A stretch of DNA of 64,000 bases from Eriocheir sinensis (GCF_024679095.1 NC_066518.1:13093857-13157856), one strand, 5' to 3'. Shown: positions 23,031 to 33,800, counted from the first letter of the stretch. Notes: generated by a model not told the origin, from the sequence alone. A program made the numbers and translations.

Positions 23031-23420
23031 AGTAGTAAGGGAAGCAGATAAGGGTGGGCGCATTAGGGACAACTCAGGTGGCAGGAGTGTGGTAATCGCC
23101 GGGCAGCCCATTACCCTGACTCCTCCATAGGGGCGGGTGGGGCGGGCGAAGGAAGGAATACAAATGAATTTCACGTTGATTTATGAGAGCCGCTCCTCCT
23201 TCTCCTCCTCCCTGCCAGCTCGTTAACGATTGTAATCACGCCGGTCGAGAGGAGTAGGGGGAGGGCGGGCTGGGAGGGTCGTTTGTCTCGTTAAAACACT
23301 GGCGATCCTTCGAGAGGAGGTCGTGGTCGTGGGTGGAGGTGGGTGATGCCGGGGATGGTTTTAGACAGCGCTGTGAGGGTCGTCTGTGTGTGCCTCTAGA
23401 TAGAACCTTCAGCGAGATTA
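23031..23420. other. Unique DNA, no gene assigned
   Basis: Balanced sequence without tandem structure. No coding frame is supportable. Confidence 0.4.
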
Positions 23421-23429
23421 TGGGTCAGT

Positions 23430-23900
23430 CTTTCTTCCTCTTCCTCTTTTCCTTCCTTCCCTTCATCTATCTCTATCTTGCCTGCTTCCTTCCCTCCTTC
23501 AGCCTTCTCTACCCTCCTCCCTTCCTTATTCTTACCTTCCCATCTTCATATTCTTTACCTTTCTTCCACCCTTCCATCCATATATCTTTCCTTCCTTTTT
23601 TCCTTTCTTCCTCTTTTCCTTCCTTTCTTCCTTCCTTCCTTCTATCCATTTTTCTTCCTTGTACCTCCTGCTAGATTTTGGGTCAGTCCTCCTTCCTCCC
23701 TTTCTCCCTTCCATCCACACATCCATCTTTCCTGCCCTCCATTTACTTCCTTTTCTCCCCACTACACCTCTATGGTTTCCTTCCTTCCTTCCTTTCTTCT
23801 TTCTATGCATATTTCTTCTTCTCTTCTCTCACCATCCTCCCTACACCATGTTTTCTTCTTCTCTACTCTTCCTATCCTCCCCCCTACACCTCTAGAGTTA
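23430..23900. repeat. CCTT/CTTT pyrimidine tract
   Basis: Degenerate CTTCCTTC units with CTACACCTCTA phrases. The several long frames on both strands are low-complexity translations. Confidence 0.75.
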
Positions 23901-23904
23901 TCTC

Positions 23905-24250
23905 CCTAAGTCCATAACATAAGCCCTTAAGTTAAGCCCTGAAGCGTGTAGTGTATACCTCCGGCCTGGGTCTTCGTTAGTTAAGGCGTACGTGAAGTGT
24001 TTACGTTCATCTTCAGCCCGGGACAGATAACACGAACATGAGTTATTGACGCCCATCCGAACTTGAAGTCTTGGAAAATATATGTGAAGATCAGCGGCGC
24101 CGGAGTACATGATGGAGATCCTTCCCTTGAGCCTCGCAATATACGACGCTCTTCCTTCTTCGTGCTCGCTATACAATGAAAAAACAACAACAACATTGGC
24201 CTGAACTTGGTGTTGTTGTCAGACACTTCCATCCGCCACATCAACTCTTC
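23905..24250. other. Unique DNA, no gene assigned
   Basis: Balanced composition. Two overlapping minus-strand frames of 87-92 residues have mixed composition but no domain I recognise. Confidence 0.4.
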
Positions 24251-24252
24251 CC

Positions 24253-24400
24253 TTTTTTTTTTTTTTTTTTTTTTTTTACAGCAAAGGAGTCAGTTCAAGG
24301 GCATAGAAAAAAGGAAACAATAATGAAAAAAAAAAACCGCTTCTCATTGCTCCTAAAAAGAGTTAGAGGAGTGGCCGAAAGATAGGTCAATTTCGGGAGG
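24253..24400 (+). mobile_element. SINE-like dispersed repeat, copy 2
   Basis: A T25 run followed by ACAGCAAAGGAGTCAGTTC, AAGGGCAT, AAACAATAATG, TTGCTCCTAAA, GTGGCCGAAAG and GTCAATTTCGGGAGGA, in the same order as 15750-15907. It abuts the foldback element directly. The T-run plus ACAG also resembles a 3' splice acceptor. Confidence 0.75.
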
Positions 24401-24401
24401 A

Positions 24402-24762
24402 TCAGTCTGATTCTAACGAGTGATTTTTTCGGCTCATGGTACAGCAGAAGGGTCAGGCTAGCTATCAGAGGAATCATAAGACTACCCACGGAAATGCTCA
24501 AAACTCTTATACGAAAGCCATGTCGAATGTGTGTACGTACGTATAGGTACTGAAATGTTTAAGTATGGGGTTATATTCTTAAACATTTTCGTCGCTCAAG
24601 TACACATACTTCACAAGGCTTTCGTAGGATTTCTGGGTGTTTTCATAGTTTGTTTTATGACCCTGGTGGTACTCTGACCCTTCTTCTGTACCGTGAACCT
24701 AAAAGAACACTCATTAGAACCCAATCAGTCTCTTTTTCGGCATTTGGAAATCGTTGATGTGA
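24402..24762. mobile_element. Foldback element, ~150-bp inverted arms
   Basis: The left arm (24402-24563) and right arm (24578-24730, extending to about 24762) are imperfect inverted copies around a 14-nt loop. Shared landmarks are TCTAA(C/T)GAGTG, GGTACAG(C/A)AGAAGGGTCAG, TACGAAAGCC and GAAAATGTTTAAG or GAAATGTTTAAG. Single arms of the same family lie at 51641-51969 and 60632-60836. No coding capacity is visible. Confidence 0.82.
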
Positions 24763-24783
24763 CTGAGAGGCGGAAGTTCCAAC

Positions 24784-24964
24784 GTTGCCAGACTATCGTA
24801 CTCAGCCGCTTATACTCCTTCCTACCCCAAAACTGTCTTCTGGGCTCCAATAACGAAACTCATTTATAGTTATCGTTAAAAGAGTTAGATCCTGATGTTT
24901 CTTGGCAATAGTTAGGCATCAGAAACCGGTAACTACTATGCTCTGAGTACGATAATCTGGCAAC
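24784..24964. mobile_element. 181-bp MITE with 22-bp terminal inverted repeats
   Basis: The left end (24784-24805, starting GTTGCCAGACTATCGTAC) and right end (24943-24964) are inverted copies with one mismatch in 22 bp. The interior is non-coding. It sits just beyond the foldback right arm, after GTTCCAAC; the arm at 60632 has ATTCCAAC followed by other sequence at the equivalent place, consistent with insertion there. I cannot identify a clean target duplication, so the superfamily is open. Confidence 0.75.
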
Positions 24965-25089
24965 AGTGGGCGTAAGCGTCTGAGAATATCGACCATAGTT
25001 TCCTTATAACCGTAGATAAAACACAAGTAGCATGGGACTCTCCTGATCCTATGAAACACCTTTGAAACATGGATATCGAGGAAAACTTT

Positions 25090-25390
25090 CTCTTACACAG
25101 CAAAACTCGTGTGGGAGGGAAGTGATGGGCCAAACTTTACCCAACTCCAATATATCACAAAGTACCCACAGAAAGAAAACATTACCATATCATCCTTTCT
25201 TTCTTCCTGCTCCTTGTCGTCTCTTCTCTCCCCTTCCTTCCTCCTTCGTTTCGTCTCTTCCCTGCCTGTATCTTCTTCCCTTCTCTTCCCATCTTCCTTT
25301 CTGTCCTCTTCGTCTTGTCTTCTTTCCATCTTTCCTTCCTTCCTTCCTTCCTTCCTTTCTTCCTTCCTTTCTTCCTTCCAGCTGTGTAAC
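25090..25390. repeat. Unique stretch then TTCC/CTTC pyrimidine tract
   Basis: The sequence is unique to about 25190, then C/T-rich with perfect TTCC units at 25335-25365. Translations on both strands are low complexity. Confidence 0.65.
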
Positions 25391-25589
25391 CAACGACCCC
25401 TCCGTCAAGCGAACTGATACACTCGTCGCGGCCAAAACAGGAGTCACATTTCTGTTTTATATACAAATGCACGTAGTTTATTACCCAAAAAAGACAAAAT
25501 TAGGGCGTATATTGCAACGGAGAAATCAGATGTGGTAGCCACCACAGAGACTTGGGCTAACTCTGCACATCTAATATCCGAACTGTTAT

Positions 25590-26062
25590 TCCCTTAAGGC
25601 TCAAACGTACGAGGAACGACTCAAGCGACTCAATCTCTTAACACTGGAGAAAAGACGCCTACGAGGGGATATGATTAAGTCTTCAAGTACCTGAAAAAGT
25701 TCAATAACGTTGAATACTCCAAATTCTTTGAACTGCAAACCAACTCAAGAATTAGAAATAACGGTTTACCCATTCATTCGAGTCGATGTAACACAAACAT
25801 TGGAAGGAGTTTCTTTTCCAACCGAGTCATCCGCCACTGGAACAATCTCCCCTCAAAAGTAGTAAATGCGATTACCATCAACTTCAAATATCGAATCGAC
25901 CGTCATTTCGTTGCGTCAGGAGTAAACTGAATACCGAGGTGCTTTCATCTGCTCCCCAGGCCCCAAGTGGTTGTCGAGCAGATTAATTCACCAAAGCGGG
26001 CAACCTCGTAATGAGCCAATAGGCTTTCTGTTGCCTGCATTTCCATGTTTCCATGTTTCTTT
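25590..26062 (+). pseudogene. 3' end of a dead non-LTR retrotransposon (CR1/L2-like)
   Basis: This is a 5'-truncated LINE: only the C-terminal tail of the ORF2 polyprotein and the 3' end remain. The frame near 25596-25676 reads RLNLLTLEKRRLRGDM, and after a one-base deletion near 25677 the reading continues to FFSNRVIRHWNNLP and stops with TGA at 25928-25930. The order (RLRGD-type motif, then FFxNRV...WNxLP) is characteristic of the region after reverse transcriptase in CR1/L2/Rex1-like elements. The 3' end terminates in TTTCCATG direct units (about 26040-26060), the type of short tail repeat seen in that group. The frameshift and missing 5' end make it non-functional. Confidence 0.8.
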
Positions 26063-26084
26063 ATCCAGTGACCATGTATTTCTT

Positions 26085-26310
26085 CCATTCTCTTTCTAGC
26101 CTTTTTTCCTTCCTAACCTTTCCTGCCCATGTTCCTTATCCTCTCTGCTCTTCCTCTCTTCCTGCCCCCCGTACCCTCTTCTCTGTGCCGCCTTGCCAAG
26201 TGTCTCTTCCCTTCTCTTACTTCCCATCTTCCTTTCCTCCTTCTAAGCCATCCTTTCCCCGTCCTCCTTCACCTCATCCTCCTTCCTTCCTCTCTTCGTC
26301 CCTCCCTGCC
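26085..26310. repeat. Pyrimidine low-complexity tract
   Basis: C/T-rich plus strand with CTTCC units. Frames are Pro/Ser/Leu-rich. Confidence 0.7.
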
Positions 26311-26439
26311 CGGCGTGGTTGAGGCTTGGTGTGTTATGGGGCAGTTAGCGTGCGTGGCCGTGATGGTCTATTTATTGGCGCGCCCCACTAAAGGGCAACG
26401 TGTGTGAGACCATAATGGTAATGGTGCTCGGGGACCCCA

Positions 26440-26512
26440 GCGAGCGGCGCCGCGGCTGAGGGCGTCCCTGGCAGCGGCGGCGGCGGCAGCGGGGGGCGGC
26501 GGCGGCGGCGTG
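26440..26512. repeat. GC-rich (GGC)n tract
   Basis: GGC/GCA units with several CpG dinucleotides, the most CpG-dense spot in the window. It is too short to call a CpG island or a promoter. Confidence 0.75.
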
Positions 26513-26589
26513 AAGGTGGGGTTGGGTTGGGTCTTCCTCTTCTTCTTGGGGGGGTTGGGAAGGGTTATGGTTTGGTTGGGTGAGGGGTA

Positions 26590-26614
26590 TGTGTGTGTGT
26601 GTGTGTGTGTGTGT
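26590..26614. repeat. Short (GT)n array
   Basis: About 12 GT units. Confidence 0.93.
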
Positions 26615-26699
26615 TGTTGCTTGTGTGTAGATTATCATTATTGTTATTATTTGTACACCAGTTTGCTATATTATTATTGAACTCTCTCCCTTTAAAGAT

Positions 26700-26702
<3 letters not shown>

Positions 26703-26770
<68 letters not shown>
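26703..26770. repeat. (CT)n microsatellite
   Basis: 34 CT units. Confidence 0.97.
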
Positions 26771-26773
<3 letters not shown>

Positions 26774-26837
26774 ATATCTATTTAGCTTTGGATGCAATTT
26801 ACTGTATACCACCATTACCATTACTTTTCGTTTTTGT

Positions 26838-26912
26838 AGTAGTAGTAGTAGTAGTAGCAGTAGTAGTGGTAGTATTAATAGTAGTGGTAGTAGTAGTAGT
26901 AGTAAGAGTAGC
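26838..26912. repeat. (GTA)n trinucleotide tract
   Basis: GTA units with GCA, GTG and ATA variants. Confidence 0.9.
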
Positions 26913-27041
26913 TGCGTTAATCATTGTTGTGGTTTAAGGGATCGGTTTGCTCATCCCACTGATCCATCCACGGTTTGATTAATGACCGATAAATGACAAA
27001 TGACAAAAGAAAATGATGCGCTATAATGGGGGACCACAACA

Positions 27042-27046
<5 letters not shown>

Positions 27047-27104
<58 letters not shown>
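27047..27104. repeat. (CA)n microsatellite
   Basis: About 29 CA units. Confidence 0.97.
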
Positions 27105-27108
<4 letters not shown>

Positions 27109-27120
27109 GAGCTGGAAGGG

Positions 27121-27160
27121 ATTTACGATTTACGAAGGGGAATAAACAGATGACACACGA

Positions 27161-27221
<61 letters not shown>

Positions 27222-27229
27222 AAATACAA

Positions 27230-27284
<55 letters not shown>
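27121..27284. repeat. Unique 44-bp flank, (GA)n, then (CA)n
   Basis: A 44-bp unique segment (about 27121-27165) is followed by (GA)26 (27165-27216) and (CA)26 (27233-27284). The unique segment and its adjoining GA array recur in inverted orientation at 28513-28682. Confidence 0.93.
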
Positions 27285-27287
<3 letters not shown>

Positions 27288-27360
27288 ACTTCGGTCTCCC
27301 AACGAAATCTGCAAAATGAAACAATACTAAATTAGAAGAATCATGGAAATAGACTCTGTA

Positions 27361-27371
27361 CGTGTGTGTAT

Positions 27372-27406
<35 letters not shown>

Positions 27407-27407
27407 G
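27361..27407. repeat. (GT)n microsatellite, interrupted
   Basis: GT units with TATG and GAGT interruptions near the start. Confidence 0.93.
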
Positions 27408-27473
27408 ATATTGGAGTATTGCAAATCAATATATATTCGGCAACAAGTTATATAATTTACAGTTTGTCGAAAA

Positions 27474-27493
27474 GTGTGTGTGTGTGTGTGTCT

Positions 27494-27550
<57 letters not shown>
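27474..27550. repeat. (GT)n microsatellite
   Basis: About 38 GT units with two CT interruptions. Confidence 0.96.
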
Positions 27551-27552
<2 letters not shown>

Positions 27553-27744
27553 CTTTCTATTTTCGTCCTCCAAGGTCACACTTCCAGATCGTCATCATTT
27601 CCTAATTTATGTTTTTGTTTTCTGCATTCTTTTTTTTTCTTTTCTTTTTTTCGCTGTGTAATTTAATGGTTTGTTGCTTTGCTATTACTGGTTCACTTTT
27701 ATTATTCTTGTTCTTACTTTATTGTTCCTGTTGTTGTTGTTGGA

Positions 27745-28050
27745 AGGGAAGGGGATAAAATGTAAGGGAAGGGAAGGGCAGAGCCGGGACAGGAAGAGAA
27801 GGGGAGGAAAGGTAAGGGGAACTGATGTAATATAATGTAATGTAAGGTAAGGGGAGGGGAAAAAAAGGAAGAAGAGACAATGCAAGATAATATAAGGGAA
27901 GAGGAGTGAATGTAAGCTAAGGGAAGGGAAGGGAAAGGGATAAAATGTAAGGGAAGAGGAGGAAATGGAAGAAGAGATAATGGATGGGAAGGGTAAGGAA
28001 GGGAAGAAGAGGGAATGCAAGATAATATAAAGGAAAAGGGAGAAAAGGGG
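27745..28050 (-). repeat. GGGAAGGGAA/TGTAAGG purine repeat
   Basis: Degenerate units of the type ATGTAAGGGAAGAGGAG. The complementary form (CTTACATTCTCTCCTCTTCCC) occurs at 28860-28930 and 30265-30515, so the same low-complexity family lies in both orientations. Confidence 0.7.
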
Positions 28051-28055
28051 AAGGG

Positions 28056-28196
28056 GTGGTGGTGGTGGTGGTTATGGTGATGGTTTGGTGGTCGTGGTGG
28101 TGGTGATGGTGATGGTTTGGTGGTGGTGGTGGTGGTTTGGTAGTAGTGGTGGTAGTGGAATTTCTAGCAGTTTGGCATTCACGGTTGGTTTGGTAA

Positions 28197-28231
<35 letters not shown>

Positions 28232-28310
28232 GGTGATGGCATTTCTAGCAGTTTGTAATTCATGGTTGGTATATAATTGCTGTTGTTATTGTTGTTTGTC
28301 GTTGCTGCTG
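28056..28310. repeat. GGT/GTT-rich tract with ~95-bp duplication
   Basis: GGTGGT-type DNA contains the phrase GGCATTTCTAGCAGTTTG or a close variant twice (near 28158 and 28238), followed by ATTCA(C/T)GGTTGGT. It is a degenerate tandem duplication. Confidence 0.7.
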
Positions 28311-28508
28311 GACCGGGCTCGACGTTGTGTTGTTGATGTTTTTGCAGCGTGTGAATAATAATAATGACGCGGGTGATGGTCGACATAATGTTTTTGTAGT
28401 TATTTCCGTCCCAGTCTTAATGAGGGCCATTCCAGGCGTGTTGTTGTCGTTCCGGGGGGAGAGGGAGAGGGAGCGAAGGGGGGGGACTCGTTCCACTCTC
28501 CGTTCTTC

Positions 28509-28682
<174 letters not shown>

Positions 28683-28784
28683 CTTTCCTTCCTTCCCCAA
28701 CTTCCCTTCTCTTTTTTCTTCTTTTTTTTCTCCTCAATCGCAAACTTATCGTGAAATTCCCTTCAATTTATCTCAATCCGACAG

Positions 28785-29250
28785 CATATTCCTCCTCCTC
28801 CTCCTCCTCCTCACCTTCTCTCTTTCTCCTCTTCTTCCCCTCCCTTTCCTTCCCCTCCTTTCCCTTCACTTACATTCCCTCCTCTTCCTTAACATTATCT
28901 CCTTTTCCCTCCCCTTCCCTTCCCTTTCTTCTTTTCTCCCTCCCTTTCCTTTCTTTTCTTTGCTCTCTTCCTTCCTTCCCTCTCTCTCTCCTCCCTCTCT
29001 ATTGGCTGGCTCCTCCTCTTTTTTTCTTCTTTATTTTCTCCCCTCCTTCTTTCTTTCTTTCATTTTCCTCCTTTGGCCTCACCTTCTCCTTTCTTGTATT
29101 CCTTTCCTTTTTTCTTTCCTTCCCTCCCTCTCCCTCTATTTCTGGTCGTTCACCTTCCTACCTACCTACCTTCCTTTCCCTCCCTTCCTCCGTCCCACCG
29201 TCCTTCCTTCCCTGCCTGCCTACCCCTCCAACACCATCCCTCCCCTGCGC
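28785..29250. repeat. CCT and CTTCC pyrimidine tract
   Basis: CCT units at 28790-28813, then C/T-rich DNA. All frames are low complexity. Confidence 0.78.
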
Positions 29251-29560
29251 CGATTGAGGTACAGTACAGGGCCGCAATTAGACCTCGTAAGCAAGGGGGT
29301 TGGAGGTGCCAGGGTCGACAGACACGCAATTATACCACGTCACCTTTGTTTTGCTGTCTGGCACCCTCCCGCCCGGCCAGCAGAGGGGGGCGGTGGGGGG
29401 CAGGACCAAGAGAGGGTGTGAGGAGGCCGAGGAGGGCTGGGGAGGCGGCTGGCGGGGAGGATATGTAGTGGCGTTTAGTGCTGTGGGGATGATAGGGAGG
29501 CTGCCAACGGAGCTTATGGACGGCCCAGCGTGCGGAGGAAAGGTTGGGGTGAATGCAGGG
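29251..29560. other. Unique DNA, no gene assigned
   Basis: Balanced, moderately GC-rich sequence. Overlapping frames of 107-153 residues continue out of flanking low-complexity DNA and show no domain. Confidence 0.4.
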
Positions 29561-30085
29561 AAAGGATGGTGGAGGGGGAGAGGCTGCAGTGGAGAGGAGG
29601 TGAGTAAGAGGGAGAGGTGGTATAGGAGAGCCTGGGTTGGAGAGTAGGTGCACTTGAGTTAGTTGGTGTGGCTGAGAGAGAGAGATGGGAGTAAGGGGTG
29701 TTTGGGGGTGAAGGACAGGGGTGGTAAAGAGGTGATGGAGGAGGGAAGAAGGTAAGGTGGAGAAGAGGCGAGTAAGAGGGAGGAGGTGGAAGAGCAGAGG
29801 TGGAAGGAGTGGTAATAGGGTGGGGAGTGAAAGGGAAGAGGGTGAAGGTGGTTTTGGACGAGTGGAAGATGATGGGAGTTGAATTAGAGGAAGGGAAGTG
29901 TGAGGGGTGAAGTGGAAGAGGTGAAAAGGTGTACTTAAACAAATGCGAAGTGGAGGTAGTGGAGGAGAAAGAGAGAAAGAGAAAAGGGGGTGAGATGACG
30001 TGTTTTGGGATGGTATTAGGAGAGAGAGAGAGAGTAGGAATGAGGTGTGTTGGGGTAGGTTGGGTGGGTGGAGGGGGGTAGGGCT
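29561..30085. repeat. G/A-rich low-complexity region
   Basis: Degenerate GAGGTG, GGAGGA and GTAAGAGGGA phrases. The 239-residue minus-strand frame is Pro/Ser/Thr/Leu-rich and follows from this composition. Confidence 0.65.
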
Positions 30086-30244
30086 CAGGTGTGAGGGCGC
30101 GCGGAGGGAGCGTGGCCAGAACAGGTCTCATTAATGAACCCACCGGAAAGCACCTGTTACGGGCCTTGGCGGCGACCCGTGCATCATAAATATTGTAGGC
30201 ACGCCGGGGACAGCTGCGGCCGCTCCTGTCCACCGCCCCGGCAG

Positions 30245-30520
30245 TCGATGAGCCCCCTCCCCTTCCCTTATATTCCCTTACATTCTCTCATCTTCCCCTT
30301 ACATTCTCTCTCCTTCCCTTTCATTTTCTCATTTTCTCTTCCCTTCCCTTATATTTTATCCTCTTCCCTTCCCTTCCCTTCCCTTCCCTCTCCTTACATT
30401 CTCTCCCCTTCCCTTCCCTTCTCTTTAATTTTCTCCTTGTCCCTTCCCTTCCCTTTCCTTCCCTTATATTCCCTTCCCTTCCCTCCCCTTCCCTTACATT
30501 CTCTCCTCTTACCTTTCACT
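30245..30520 (+). repeat. CCCTTCCCTTATATT-type pyrimidine repeat
   Basis: Units alternate CCCTTCC runs with TTACATTCTCTC or TTATATT. It is the inverted counterpart of 27745-28050. Confidence 0.75.
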
Positions 30521-30714
30521 CAACAACATAAACAACAACAACAATAACAAGACAGAAACACGTAAGTGAACACTGCTGCACAAAGATAACGGTAAATCAA
30601 CGTAAGAAGAACACACACACACTGAAAGAAGAAAATAAGAAATAAACAAAAGCAAGCACAAAAAAGAAAGAAAAGAAAGAGAAAGAGGGAGAGAGAGAAC
30701 TAGACATTACAAGG

Positions 30715-30718
<4 letters not shown>

Positions 30719-30752
<34 letters not shown>
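30719..30752. repeat. (GA)n microsatellite
   Basis: About 16 GA units. Confidence 0.93.
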
Positions 30753-30758
<6 letters not shown>

Positions 30759-31048
30759 GGGGAACTATAAGACTAGAGATGAGAAGAAAAAAAAAAAGAA
30801 CAATATAATCTCCCACCACCACATCCCCGCCTCCACCGCCACCACCGCCACCACCAGGACCCCCAAAAAAGAGCCCTCACAAGACTAGGAGCCTCATAAA
30901 ATAAATAAATAAGGCGGGGAGTGACATACCTCCGGCGGACCCGCATCCCGGCCGAGTAATAAATGTCCCCGCTGACGAATTTCGGATATTTCGCTCTGAA
31001 CACGGAATGACTTTTATCGCGGCCCGTCGTCCATGAATATGCGACCAC

Positions 31049-31695
31049 CTGTTCCCCACCCCACCTTGCCCCACCTACTGCCCCACCTACTTTGCCCCAC
31101 CTACTGCCCCACCCCCATCTGCTGCCCCACCTTGCCCCACCCCACCTTGCCCCACCTACTGCCCCACCCCCATCTGCTACCCCACCTACCTTGCCCCACC
31201 TTACCTCTAACCACCTACTGCCCCACCCCCATCTGCTACCCCACCTACCTTGCCCCACCCCACCTTTGCCCCTACTTACTTACCTACCACCCCCACCCCA
31301 CCTTGCCCCACCTACCTTGCCCCACCCCATCTGCTACCCCACCTACCTTCCCCCACCCCACCTTGCTCCACCCATTTACTCTCCAACCCCTACCCACCTT
31401 TCCCCTACCCACCTTGTCCTACCTTCCTGCCCCACCGACCTACTCTACCTTACCTACCTACCCTACCTACCTATACTATTGCTACTACCCACCTGCCCCA
31501 TCCCACCTTGCCCCACCCACCTATCCACCTTACCCCACCCACCTACCTACCCTACCCACTTTTTTTTTCCTGTCTTATCCACCTGGCGTACCCACATATA
31601 CTACCCACCTATTCTACCTTCCTACTACCCATCTTCCCTACCCACCTGTTAACCCACCTGTCCCCACTACCCACTTACTACTACCCCACTTCCGG
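31049..31695 (+). repeat. CCCCACCTA minisatellite
   Basis: Units such as CCCCACCTACTG, CCCCACCTTG and CCCCATCTGCTA recur with higher-order order for about 600 bp, becoming CCTACCTA-rich to the right. G is nearly absent from the plus strand until the end, so the minus strand carries regular GGGG runs. Three overlapping long frames, each Pro/Thr/Leu-rich, are artefacts of the repeat. Confidence 0.88.
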
Positions 31696-31766
31696 TTTGT
31701 GTGATTGTGGTGGTGGTAGTGGTGGTGGAGGGAGGGGTTGGGGGGTTAAGGAAGGGGCATTGGGTA

Positions 31767-31772
<6 letters not shown>

Positions 31773-31797
<25 letters not shown>

Positions 31798-31799
31798 AT
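31773..31799. repeat. (GA)n microsatellite
   Basis: About 13 GA units. Confidence 0.93.
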
Positions 31800-32049
31800 T
31801 ACAGAATTGTCTCTTCTATACCCCTTCGTAACGTATACTTCCCCATTATTCTTTTTTTTTTGTTTTGTTTATATTGCATTGGGGATTCCTGCCTTGATGT
31901 CTTCTACGCCATAAATTCCATTCCTATTCCTCTTATTTCCTCCTACACATTCTCTTCCTTTAGTCAGAATCACCTAGTTTTCTTTTTTTCGTCATATTAT
32001 TCTTTCTCCTGTTTGGTATTCTTATGATATTCTCGTTCCCTTTATATAA

Positions 32050-32260
32050 TGAGTAAAGGAAGGGAGAAAGAAAGAATGGATGACAAGAATGACGCTGAAA
32101 GAAGAAGAGAACCAAGGAAAGATAGAAGGTAGAGAAGAAAGAAAGGAAGGGAGAAAGGAAGGATAGTCAGAAGGAGGGAAAGGCAAGGAGAGGAGGGAGG
32201 AAAAGCAAGGAAGGAAGGAAGAAAAAAAGAAGAAAGGAAAGAAAGATTAAACTTCATTTT
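32050..32260. repeat. AAGGAAGG-type purine tract
   Basis: Degenerate GGAA/GAAA repeats. Confidence 0.75.
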
Positions 32261-32285
32261 GCTCTCCTCTTTCCCTCTCTCCTTT

Positions 32286-32429
<144 letters not shown>

Positions 32430-32499
32430 TTATCCCTCGCTGGTTCCCCTTCTCTTCCCTTCCCTCGCTCCTTCCATTTTCACCTAATTTTGCTCAGAT

Positions 32500-33110
32500 A
32501 TTCCCGCCCTGTCTTCCTCCCTCTCCTCCTCTCTTAATCTTCCTTGCTTGCTTCCTTGTTGCGTATTTTCCAATCTTCTCTCACCTTTCTCTTCCTGTTC
32601 TTCTTTCGTTTCTCATCATCATTCAGTCTTTCTCTCCTTCCGTCTTTATTTCCTTTTTTCTTTCGGTTCTTCGTTTCGTTTTGCCTCATTTTCCATGGTT
32701 CGGTTTTTTTTCTTTCCTCTTTCATTTCCTCTTTCTCTTCTTTCTTTTCTCTTCCTTCCTTCCCTCTTTTGTCCATTCTTTGATGCCTTACGTTCATATT
32801 CTATATATTTCATTCTTTTTCTCTTTTTCCTTTCTACCTTCCTTTTTTCCTTCCTGATTTCCTGCTCTTCTTCCTTTCTTACTTCCAACATTCCTTCTTT
32901 TCTTCTTGCCATTTTTTCTTTATTCTCGTTCTATTTCGCTTTTTATTCATCCCTCCTTCCTCCCTTACATTTTCCATTCATTCCTCCATCCAAGTAGATG
33001 TCCTCCTCCTCCTCCTCCCCCTCCTCCTCCTCCTCCTCCGCCTCACCTTCCTCTAACTTCTTACTTCTTTTCCTTCCTTCCTTCCCTCTCCCTCTCCTTT
33101 ATCTGGCTTA
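32500..33110. repeat. T/C-rich tract with (CCT)n block
   Basis: TTCC/TTTC-rich DNA with a CCT block at 33001-33043. Overlapping frames on both strands are low complexity. Confidence 0.78.
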
Positions 33111-33232
33111 TTAAAGAGAGGCAGAGGCGGCGTCTAATATAACATTATACATTCATTTCTGACGAGGGAGATGGGAGTCGGATAGCCCAGTCCTATTACC
33201 ACAGCTTCCGCCCTCTCTTCCTTCCTTCCTTC

Positions 33233-33385
<153 letters not shown>

Positions 33386-33399
33386 ATTTTTCATCACCT

Positions 33400-33800
33400 T
33401 CATCTTTCTCGCCTTCCTTGCCATACGTCCTTCACTCTCCTCTTCTTCATCTTCCTCCTCCTCCTCCTCCTGTTCTCTCCTCTCTTCCTCTTCTTGTCTT
33501 CTTCTCCTCTCCTCTCCTTTTGTCGTCATTCTCTTCATTCTCCTTTTTTTTTCCTTTTCGACTGTTTTTCTCTTTATTTCCATCTCCTCCTCCTCCTCCT
33601 CATTATTCTCTTCACCTCCTCCTCCTTCTTTTCCTCCTCTTCCTCTATTTATATTTTTTTTCCTTTTCTTTTCTTTTGCTTATTCTCTATCATATGTTTC
33701 TTTTACTTTTTTATGATTTTCATTCTTGTTTTCCTCCTAATTCCTCCTCCTTCTCCTCCTCTTCCTCGCTCATTTCTTCACCTCCTCGTCTCATTATGCG
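33400..33800. repeat. Pyrimidine tract with CCT blocks
   Basis: C/T-rich plus strand with several CCT runs. It ends at TCTCCCTCCCAG (33804-33815), which resembles a splice acceptor, but the following GTGTTA is a poor donor. Confidence 0.72.

Noticed and set aside
26440..26512. CpG-island promoter
   Set aside because: Only about 70 bp of GGC repeats, with no adjoining exon or core promoter motif.
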